Source: Oppiella nova
Lineage: Eukaryota > Arthropoda > Arachnida > Sarcoptiformes > Oppiidae
Direction of reading: 5' to 3'
DNA: 31,408 nt
Assembly: GCA_905397405.1 (NCBI GenBank)
Contig: CAJPVJ010000225.1
Coordinates: 1 to 31,408, forward strand
Positions 24,341 to 31,408 of this stretch are shown here, piece by piece. A program made the position numbers and the translations under genes. The notes under the pieces were generated by a model. That model was not told the DNA's origin. It saw only the letters and a program-made list of their open reading frames with translations, and made no database searches. Numbering within the stretch: the first letter of the stretch is position 1; each line of letters opens with the position of its first letter.

Positions 24341-25199
24341 ATTCAGTCTTTAATAAATTCTTTATATAAGAAAAGTTTATCTCTTTTTCATTCAATTGAT
24401 AAAGTGATTCAATATTTTGCTAACAATCCTCTCACTGTCTCTATCATCCCTTTCCCCCAATGACTACCGGCATAGTCTCGGAGTATAAGCAAAACTTTAA
24501 ACCCCGAAATACTGGATTGAAATATATTTTCAATTTATTTTGTTTTTCTTTGTGTCTCTGTTTTGAGAGCTCTGTCTCTATGTCTACGTATTCTTGAGGT
24601 TAAAAACTTATGAGAATAGCATTGACTCGAGTGATGAGATTATATGGAAAAATGAAAAGCGGTTTTCAGCCTATCATTCGCATCTAAAGTACTAAATCTA
24701 ATCAAATCCTAAGCCACAGATCATTATCTTATATCATAGGCTGCTGTCATATGTTTGTGATTTCAATAAAAGAGATTGAGATTGTAATATAAGTAAAAGT
24801 ATCTTTTCAAATAGAAATTTGATGGCATGTATAAAGATAATATTATTTTATGTTGCAAAATCGTATTGAGTGCACTCCTATTGAAATATTATTGAAGTAT
24901 ACTTGGTAAACATTAAGAATTTATTAACCACTAAACCTTTAAGAAATTATTCATATTTATTATTATTATTACAATACATACTAAAACACTTAAATCATAT
25001 TTTATGTAATATATATTATAAATTTATTTCCTAAAATATATTGTACATAAATTTTTATAAATAGTATATTAAATAATTAGTATAATGTACAAAGAATATT
25101 CTGTATATTGATATATCTAATTATACAGTAAACATTTATCAATTCATAGTTAACTATTAACTGACCAATCTAATTTTAAGTATCTTTTTCATCACTATT

Positions 25200-25201
25200 A
25201 G
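25200..25201 (+). other. Candidate splice acceptor upstream of exon A
   Basis: A T-rich run (TCTTTTTCATCACTATTAG) ends in AG at 25200-25201 and is followed by less T-rich sequence. If used, it would join an upstream non-coding exon to the leader of the kinase gene. The donor is not identified. Confidence 0.2.
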
Positions 25202-25379
25202 GAAAAACGACAACAATTTCGCACAAACTTTCAAAAACTAACAGTCCGTCCAACAAAACGCTTAAACCGTGGAAAGCCGTCAAAAACAGTGAGCATTGAA
25301 TGCAATCCATTATAACTGAAAAAACTTCATTAACTATAATAACACATACGCTGTAATATAAATAATAATAAAAAGGAAA

Positions 25380-25777
25380 TTAATTTTCCCGACAAACTAC
25401 TCGTTCAACTCGTGTGACAAACGCACCGTTAGGTCAAACACAACTACGGCTGAAGGGACTGGCGTATGGAGTAGACTGTGTGTGGGATGGGATGTGTCAT
25501 CGCAAACGAAACGCCTGTCCAGACGAAAGGAAACTCAAAAAATACAAACTAATGCCTCAATACTCGTGTAACGATAGGTGCACTTGATTTGGACATTCAG
25601 TCGATACACACTTGTGTGGGAACGGGAGCTCAACCATTGGTAGTCAATCCCATACTATCACTACTCTGAGACTCGTATGAATTGAAAACTAATTTGAATA
25701 CAAGTTGTTATACAAGAAATCCTATTGAAAGTCATAAGAATCGCAAGAATATTACAGAATATTCTGTACAGAATATA
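25380..25777 (+). promoter_or_regulatory. Promoter and 5' leader of the Syk-like gene
   Basis: The stretch 25400-25680 is clearly less AT-rich than the flanks, as expected for an arthropod promoter or leader. TCAGTC at 25597-25602 fits an initiator with A+1 at about 25599. The recurrent AAACGCACCGTTAGGTC lies at 25419-25435. Downstream, a minimal upstream ORF (ATG AAT TGA, 25677-25685) precedes the main start, and a perfect ACAGAATATTCTGT sits at 25754-25767, only ten bases before the main ATG. The start site is inferred from motif and composition only. Confidence 0.4.
25677..25685 (+). other. Two-codon upstream ORF in leader
   Basis: ATG-AAT-TGA lies about 92 bases upstream of the main ATG, in another frame (the main frame has its own stop at 25667-25669). 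Its start context is weak, and no further ATG lies between it and 25778. It would lie in the leader only if transcription starts upstream of 25677. Confidence 0.3.
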
Positions 25778-25986
25778 ATGGATAAGAATAGTGTGACTGC
25801 GAACGAGAACTGTTATATCACACAAGAGGACAGTTGTCTTACGGCTGAGGCTCAGCCCTATTACTACGGATTCATATCCCGAGAGACGGCGGAATGGCTG
25901 CTCTGGGATGAGGGCTGTTATGACGGCATGTATTTGTTGCGTAACTCAAGCAACGATTACGTGCTGTCCCTATGTCACCAAAAAAG
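25778..25986 (+). CDS. Syk/ZAP-70-like tyrosine kinase, exon A (N-SH2, first half)
   Basis: First coding exon of a cytoplasmic tyrosine kinase of the Syk/ZAP-70 family. Such kinases dock through tandem SH2 domains on doubly phosphorylated ITAM-like tails. I place the start at the ATG at 25778 (context ATA ATG G): it is the first in-frame ATG after the stop at 25667-25669. Residues 1-27 are a short polar N-terminus. The N-SH2 begins at about residue 28 (YYYGFISRETAEWLL), with the helix-A arginine at Arg35 and the phosphotyrosine-binding arginine of strand B at Arg55 in YLLRNSS. The exon ends at AAAAAG|GTAATA with two bases of a codon left over (phase 2). Joining to 28151 restores the frame and gives strand D (VLHYRI). 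Family membership rests on domain order and linker length; SH2 identity is firm. Confidence 0.88.
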
Positions 25987-27427
25987 GTAATATATTTTAT
26001 GCTCACATTTGTCGATACAGTAATCAAAAGGCGTATTTCAACACTGCTTTTATATGATTTTGCAGTAGTGTATGGTATTAATAAAGTCACATAAAAGCAG
26101 AGTTTGAGTAAACGTTTGATTATTGGGATTCACATTTGTATCGCTTGTATAATCTAATGGATATAACAGTAGCAAAATGTGTATGATAAATTAAATTTAT
26201 GATTAGTTTTTGTGTTTTGTTTTTATGTATCAATAATTGAATATTTATTTCAATGATTCGTTTATATTGTTATATAATTGTTGCGAAATTAATATAATTT
26301 GCAACAAAAGTATAATACATTATGCGAATGGCAACTGAGAGTGTAATTAAATTTTTATTTATTTATACATTTCTATTAAGACTATTATTCTGTCGCATAT
26401 AATAGAGAATATTCTGTGTATTGTGTGATATATCTCGTGGGAAGGGTTGGCAGATATTAAAGGGTTGTGTCAAATGTATTAATAACAGTAATGTTTTTGC
26501 AATTAGTTAATTGATTTAAATTAATAATTAAGCATCAGTCATATTTGTAATCATTTGTGTAATTGATTTATAATTTAATGAGAATTGTATTACTACTCGA
26601 TAGCATAATAATCGCATTAAAAATTAAGTAACAATATATATTATAATATACAAAGAATATTCTTACATTTGAATACAATTAATATAACAAAAAATATTAT
26701 GTTAAAAATAGCATTCATTTCAATGTTATGCATTATTCCCAATAAAAAATGACTCGTTTTATAATTTATGCTGAAATTGCATTACATATTATATTTCAAA
26801 AACATAATTTAATAGTAAAAAATCAAATGAATATATTGTAGGGCAATGGGAACGAGTCGAGTGTATACTAGCATATGATTGAGCATAATATGAAATTTAA
26901 ATTAATAGCCGCTCTGTGTATAGCTTTTTATGCTCTGAAATGATATTTAATATTAAAATATAATTTAAATTTTATTCAAAATGGCAAGAAATACATAGAC
27001 AATACCTTTCACTTTGTGTTTAAGTAATGTTAAGAGCGCACATAATGTATACTATCTATCTATAGAGTTTGTGTTGTGTGTCTTATAAGAGATACACACA
27101 TACATAACACATAATTTTTTAACATTAAAATATTTCCTTACACAATATATTATCATTTAATCGATTCCCGTTACATAACTTTCCCATACATATAGTGTAT
27201 ATAAATATTATATACTTTCTTGGCAACGATTTATAATTTTTGGGGCAATTTTTTCATGACATAAATTATAGGCATATTTTTTTATTGAATATATGTTTTT
27301 GCCATCAGATATAAGAATCACTTAATGGCTATAATATTATCGCTATTTTATATATATATCACGCGATTATTATCACTCGTTATCTATCCCTCAGTTTTCT
27401 GGTATTATATAAGGGAAAGGACTTTAC

Positions 27428-27518
27428 GAGAGAGAGAGGGAGAGAGAGAGAGAGAGAGAGAGTGAGAGAGAGAGAGAGTGAGAGAGAGAGAGAGTGAGAG
27501 AGAGAGAGAGAGAGAGAC
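27428..27518. repeat. Long (GA)n tract with 16-bp higher-order period
   Basis: About 90 bp of GA. A single A-to-T style interruption (GTG) recurs at about 27463, 27479 and 27495, exactly 16 bp apart, so part of the tract has expanded as a 16-mer. It lies inside the kinase intron. Confidence 0.95.
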
Positions 27519-27555
27519 GAATAATTTCTCTCTATTTTTCTTAAAGACTATTATT

Positions 27556-27682
27556 ATGTTTTAGACTATATTTCTATGGATTTAATAACTCATATCAATC
27601 TTCTGGTGGAAATAAAAACCAAAGAAATTTATATGAAATATAACTTTAAAAATACGATAAAAACAATTCATTTCTTCTATTC
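27556..27682 (+). repeat. 127-bp tandem duplicate, copy 1 (intronic)
   Basis: From ATGTTTTAGACTATA to TTTCTTCTATTC, 127 bases are repeated without difference at 27684-27810, with a single A (27683) between. Length and spacer match the duplicate at 1401-1655. An unmerged assembly overlap is the simplest reading. Confidence 0.95.
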
Positions 27683-27683
27683 A

Positions 27684-27810
27684 ATGTTTTAGACTATATT
27701 TCTATGGATTTAATAACTCATATCAATCTTCTGGTGGAAATAAAAACCAAAGAAATTTATATGAAATATAACTTTAAAAATACGATAAAAACAATTCATT
27801 TCTTCTATTC
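27684..27810 (+). repeat. 127-bp tandem duplicate, copy 2 (intronic)
   Basis: Identical to 27556-27682. Confidence 0.95.
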
Positions 27811-28108
27811 TTATATAGTTTTAAGTTATATTAATATTTTATACCATATTTTACAGCAAAGTATCTGTTAAACTGAAACAACCTTTTCATACGTTTTACT
27901 ATATATTTATACAGTATATCACATAATAGTTAATCGTTTTTTTGCAATAATTTATATCACTGTCTGCTTGATCATTTAATTTATTTTATTTTTTTAAATC
28001 AATTATTTACTTTAATTTTATTGTTTCTATAAATCCTTTCATATTATATATAATTATAACAAAAATACTTAAAACTACTAAACTTTTAAACAACTATCCT
28101 TTACTGTA

Positions 28109-28126
28109 TACTAACCCCATACTAAC
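28109..28126 (+). other. Twin TACTAAC branch-point candidates
   Basis: TACTAAC occurs at 28109-28115 and again at 28120-28126, 24 to 41 bases before the acceptor AG at 28149-28150. Each matches the optimal branch-site consensus. Confidence 0.55.
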
Positions 28127-28150
28127 CCTCAACATACCGTTCCCTTACAG

Positions 28151-28570
28151 CGTACTTCACTACCGGATCACAAAACTGAGGTCAGGGGAAGTCATACTAC
28201 AGGGTCTGCCGCAGCAAAAGTTCTCATCGCCGGTCGCCTTAATAGACTGCGTGGAAGGGCTGGCCTGTAAGCCCACCCGTCCGGTGAACGCCTCCATAGG
28301 CCAGTGCCTACCGCCGACATACTGGGGCCTCACGGCCGACGAGATCAGAGATAAAATCCTCGCCAAAGCCCAGGACTGGGGCCTCACTCGCGACGAGTTG
28401 GACGGCCAGCTCGACGATGAGCTGCACTTTACTACCGGCGCCTCACCGGTAGTCAAGACTTTGGTGAACTCCACGATACATGAGATGCAGCCCTGGTTTC
28501 ACCACCGGCTCACCCGAGTCGAGGCCGAGCGCAGGCTTGAGGTCAGCGGTCATAAGGACGGGAAGTTTCT
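28151..28570 (+). CDS. Syk/ZAP-70-like kinase, exon B (N-SH2 end, linker, C-SH2 start)
   Basis: Continues exon A in phase 2 (AG+C gives Ser70). Residues 70-116 complete the N-SH2, with the strand-D His73-Tyr74 pair in VLHYRI and a typical C-terminal part (LIDCVEGLACKPTRPVN). Residues 117-183 are a linker that looks helical (for example DEIRDKILAKAQDWGL), of similar length to the inter-SH2 region of Syk and ZAP-70. The C-SH2 starts at Trp185 (PWFHHRLTRVEAERRL, helix-A Arg192) and runs to DGKFL, where the exon ends at TTTCT|GTGAGTAT, again phase 2. The FLVR arginine of the C-SH2 and the kinase domain would lie in later exons not present here. Base composition is strikingly GC-rich compared with the introns. 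Absence of ankyrin repeats in the linker argues against Shark. Confidence 0.9.
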
Positions 28571-29744
28571 GTGAGTATATTTAGGTTTTATAGTATGGGG
28601 TCATTCACTGAGTATGTAATGTAATGTTTTATACTCAGTTCGGTAGTGATTCTATAAGATATGGTAAATAGATAAGCTTGGCACATTTTGTTGTGTAAAA
28701 TATAACTCGATTACAAAAGTATGCGATTTGTTAAATAATTTAGACATTTTAAGCAATGTGTTTTTATTGATTATGCTAAACAGCTTATTTAATGAATTAT
28801 ATGAATATAATTCTTGTATAAACTGCAATTTAAATTATAACAAATTATTAAGATTATAATGTGTTTTAAAGTATAATAACGGATACAGACAGTCTGAGAA
28901 AATAAATAAAAATTTTTGTAATTCAGAAAAAGTAACATAATTTAAATTTTTTAAATATCTGAAATCTTATATAATATAATCTTCTAATTCTATTTACAGA
29001 ATTTTGTATAAAGTTTCCTGAAATATAAATTTTATTTGGGATTGACTGATCACTTTGACTGGGTCTGGGTCACACTGGGTTTTAAAGTGAATCCCATTTT
29101 ATTTTACAAATTATTTATTAATAACTTCCGAAACAAAAATACAATTTAATTATTTATTTACTAAACTTTTAGCTAACCTTCTAAACAAGTTCACATAATA
29201 ATTTAATTTTAAAACTTTTACACTAATGTCTCAAATCTGTTTATAATAATATTGAAACACTTTTCAGTTTAGAGTCACTTATATTTTCAAACATTGTTTT
29301 AGTATTAACTCGAAAACACATTTGAAAAATACAAACACAATAAAAGTGAGTGAATTTATTTAATTCACACTATGTTTTAAAGTGAAAAATGTCTTTTATT
29401 TTAATATATAGCTATCATGAGATAAAAGTCACTCAAATATATAACCATTTGTTTAGTTACAGATATTTAGACACTTTTATATGGACTTTAAGACAACAAC
29501 ACAAACTACTAGCTAGCACATTTATCATTTAATATACAAATGTTACTGTGTTAACAAATATTTAATAAGTTTAATGTATATTTTTATAATATACTCGGTA
29601 TTTGAAGTATAATGAAACATTACAGATATTATATACAAAAAGGTTTTTAAATAAATACAAAAATACACAAAAATTACTTTTACTTTCTTAACACATCTAT
29701 CAGTTTATATGTCATAAGAAAATCAAAAATATATTATAGTTTTA
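28183..29744 (+). repeat. Left arm of terminal palindrome
   Basis: Positions 28183-29744 are repeated in reverse complement at 29847-31408. Paired coordinates sum to 59591 at every point I checked (exon end, the 29041 region and both ends), so there are no indels in 1562 bp. The encoded exon is identical in the two arms. The arm covers most of exon B (from 28183) and about 1.17 kb of the next intron. Confidence 0.95.
28571..29744 (+). other. Start of second intron
   Basis: It begins with the donor GTGAGTAT and is AT-rich with no exon or palindrome motif. The only notable patch is a less AT-rich run at 29056-29080. The intron never reaches an acceptor in this window because the sequence turns back on itself at about 29795. 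Confidence 0.7.
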
Positions 29745-29846
29745 GGACAACACAAAGAGAAAGAAATTTTTGTGTCAAAAAACACTATTTATTTGATGAA
29801 AACAATAGTGTCTTTCATTTCTGTATATGTTTTATGATTATGTGTT
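29745..29846. other. Centre of terminal palindrome with imperfect hairpin
   Basis: A 102-bp spacer between the arms. ACACTATT (29782-29789) and AATAGTGT (29804-29811) form a small hairpin whose axis lies within one base of the axis of the large palindrome (29795.5). The rest of the spacer is only weakly symmetrical. An undetermined base follows at 29848, just inside the right arm. Confidence 0.8.
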
Positions 29847-31408
29847 TNAAACTATAATATATTTTTGATTTTCTTATGACATATAAACTGATAGATGTGT
29901 TAAGAAAGTAAAAGTAATTTTTGTGTATTTTTGTATTTATTTAAAAACCTTTTTGTATATAATATCTGTAATGTTTCATTATACTTCAAATACCGAGTAT
30001 ATTATAAAAATATACATTAAACTTATTAAATATTTGTTAACACAGTAACATTTGTATATTAAATGATAAATGTGCTAGCTAGTAGTTTGTGTTGTTGTCT
30101 TAAAGTCCATATAAAAGTGTCTAAATATCTGTAACTAAACAAATGGTTATATATTTGAGTGACTTTTATCTCATGATAGCTATATATTAAAATAAAAGAC
30201 ATTTTTCACTTTAAAACATAGTGTGAATTAAATAAATTCACTCACTTTTATTGTGTTTGTATTTTTCAAATGTGTTTTCGAGTTAATACTAAAACAATGT
30301 TTGAAAATATAAGTGACTCTAAACTGAAAAGTGTTTCAATATTATTATAAACAGATTTGAGACATTAGTGTAAAAGTTTTAAAATTAAATTATTATGTGA
30401 ACTTGTTTAGAAGGTTAGCTAAAAGTTTAGTAAATAAATAATTAAATTGTATTTTTGTTTCGGAAGTTATTAATAAATAATTTGTAAAATAAAATGGGAT
30501 TCACTTTAAAACCCAGTGTGACCCAGACCCAGTCAAAGTGATCAGTCAATCCCAAATAAAATTTATATTTCAGGAAACTTTATACAAAATTCTGTAAATA
30601 GAATTAGAAGATTATATTATATAAGATTTCAGATATTTAAAAAATTTAAATTATGTTACTTTTTCTGAATTACAAAAATTTTTATTTATTTTCTCAGACT
30701 GTCTGTATCCGTTATTATACTTTAAAACACATTATAATCTTAATAATTTGTTATAATTTAAATTGCAGTTTATACAAGAATTATATTCATATAATTCATT
30801 AAATAAGCTGTTTAGCATAATCAATAAAAACACATTGCTTAAAATGTCTAAATTATTTAACAAATCGCATACTTTTGTAATCGAGTTATATTTTACACAA
30901 CAAAATGTGCCAAGCTTATCTATTTACCATATCTTATAGAATCACTACCGAACTGAGTATAAAACATTACATTACATACTCAGTGAATGACCCCATACTA
31001 TAAAACCTAAATATACTCACAGAAACTTCCCGTCCTTATGACCGCTGACCTCAAGCCTGCGCTCGGCCTCGACTCGGGTGAGCCGGTGGTGAAACCAGGG
31101 CTGCATCTCATGTATCGTGGAGTTCACCAAAGTCTTGACTACCGGTGAGGCGCCGGTAGTAAAGTGCAGCTCATCGTCGAGCTGGCCGTCCAACTCGTCG
31201 CGAGTGAGGCCCCAGTCCTGGGCTTTGGCGAGGATTTTATCTCTGATCTCGTCGGCCGTGAGGCCCCAGTATGTCGGCGGTAGGCACTGGCCTATGGAGG
31301 CGTTCACCGGACGGGTGGGCTTACAGGCCAGCCCTTCCACGCAGTCTATTAAGGCGACCGGCGATGAGAACTTTTGCTGCGGCAGACCCTGTAGTATGAC
31401 TTCCCCTG
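29847..31408 (-). repeat. Right arm of terminal palindrome
   Basis: Reverse complement of 28183-29744, running to the last base of the window. It contains the single ambiguous base (29848), which would be A by symmetry. No sequence beyond the arm is available, so the outer boundary is unknown. Confidence 0.95.
31021..31408 (-). CDS. Inverted duplicate of Syk-like exon B (partial)
   Basis: Minus-strand copy of 28183-28570 with the same splice donor (CTCAC before 31021) and the same protein sequence, truncated by the window end before its acceptor. No difference from the plus-strand exon is visible. It cannot form a normal gene with exon A. It is either an artefactual fold-back of the same exon or a very recent head-to-head duplicate. 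Confidence 0.8.

Larger units (their letters stand above)
16244..25200. other. Long AT-rich non-coding region upstream of the kinase gene
   Basis: About 9 kb with 13 GAATATTC palindromes, at least seven GA/CT tracts and GC-richer patches (about 16280-16400, 18890-19050, 21215-21310 and 23020-23060). I find no convincing exon. Recurrent short motifs here are TACCAGTGCTCT (18071-18082 and 21220-21231), its variant on the minus strand (19198-19209), and CATCCCTTTCCCCC (17844-17857 and 24445-24458). Confidence 0.55.
1368..26663. promoter_or_regulatory. Dispersed palindrome AGAATATTCT, about 44 sites
   Basis: I find the 8-bp core GAATATTC at sites starting (10-mer coordinate) 1368, 1474, 1602, 3352, 3385, 4168, 4233, 4301, 4454, 4871, 6882, 7754, 7944, 8181, 9090, 9384, 10038, 10068, 10602, 10661, 10795, 11101, 11957, 12038, 12514, 12583, 14238, 15026, 16826, 18198, 18245, 18277, 18857, 20358, 20511, 21452, 21940, 23522, 24224, 24248, 25093, 25756, 26406 and 26654. 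Most are the full AGAATATTCT, and at least eleven extend to ACAGAATATTCTGT (1368, 3385, 7944, 10038, 11101, 16826, 18198, 18857, 21452, 21940, 25756). Flanking sequence beyond about 16 bp is unrelated, so these are not copies of a transposon. The core matches nGAAnnTTCn, the two-unit heat-shock element; which protein binds it is unknown. My list was made by eye and may miss a few. Confidence 0.85.
25987..28150 (+). other. Intron between exons A and B
   Basis: A 2.16-kb AT-rich intron with a GT donor at 25987 and an AG acceptor at 28149-28150 after a pyrimidine-rich CCGTTCCCTTACAG. It contains palindromes at 26406 and 26654, the long GA tract at 27428-27518, and the 127-bp tandem duplicate at 27556-27810. 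Two perfect TACTAAC branch-point candidates lie near its 3' end. No other exon is visible inside it. Confidence 0.85.

Noticed and set aside
25682-25777. Extended N-terminus upstream of Met at 25778
   Set aside because: The frame is open back to the stop at 25667 but contains no ATG before 25778, so the extension would need a non-ATG start.
25872-26090. 72-codon frame antisense to exon A
   Set aside because: It crosses the splice donor and has no domain; the sense frame explains the composition.
1368-26663. The AGAATATTCT sites as a CRISPR array or transposon termini
   Set aside because: Spacing is irregular (tens of bases to over 2 kb), the repeat is only 10-16 bp, and no flanking sequence is shared.
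28160-28474. 104-codon frame antisense to exon B
   Set aside because: A shadow of a GC-rich exon. The plus-strand frame has clear SH2 motifs and matching splice sites.
25778-28570. Identity as Shark kinase
   Set aside because: Shark has ankyrin repeats between its SH2 domains; here only about 67 residues with no ankyrin motif separate them.

Overview
The window is animal nuclear DNA and almost entirely non-coding. It is very AT-rich, with spliced exons bounded by GT and AG, long (GA)n/(CT)n tracts, and no operon-like or bacterial features. The only protein gene I can support is the 5' part of a Syk/ZAP-70 type cytoplasmic tyrosine kinase. A Syk-type layout (two SH2 domains with a short linker and no ankyrin repeats) together with this base composition suggests a non-insect arthropod such as a mite, but that is inference. 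The species cannot be read from the sequence.

Layout. Positions 1-594 and 2357-2957 form an inverted repeat around a spacer that holds two GA/CT microsatellites and a 127-bp tandem duplication. Positions 2958-3330 are a less AT-rich, promoter-like island. From about 3330 to 25200 there is AT-rich DNA with many (GA)n tracts and dozens of copies of a palindrome centred on AGAATATTCT; I find no credible exon there. Within it, 15039-16243 is a direct duplication of about 475 bp whose two 127-bp tails are exact complements of each other without reversal. Positions 25380-25777 look like the promoter and 5' leader of the kinase gene. Coding exon A is 25778-25986 and exon B is 28151-28570, separated by a 2.16-kb intron. 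Together they encode the N-terminal SH2 domain, the inter-SH2 linker and the start of the C-terminal SH2 domain. From 28183 to the window end the sequence folds back on itself: 28183-29744 is repeated in inverse orientation at 29847-31408, so exon B appears a second time on the minus strand and the downstream kinase exons are absent.

Main observations. (1) A recurrent palindrome, GAATATTC (often extended to ACAGAATATTCTGT), occurs about 44 times between 1368 and 26663, against about 1-2 expected by my rough estimate. Its core fits a two-unit heat-shock element, and several copies lie next to (GA)n tracts. (2) Other exact 12-14-mers recur at scattered sites (TACCAGTGCTCT, CATCCCTTTCCCCC and CGCAC-G-TAGGTC), suggesting a lexicon of short cis-elements. 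(3) Three joints share one signature, a block of exactly 127 nt followed by a single A. At 1401-1655 and 27556-27810 the block is duplicated identically; at 15513-15639 it is the parallel complement of 16117-16243. No known DNA transaction yields a parallel complement, and 127 is a common k-mer length in short-read assemblers, so I read these as assembly footprints. The fold-back with a single 'n' at 29848 may be a fourth joint. These structures should be resolved before being treated as biology.
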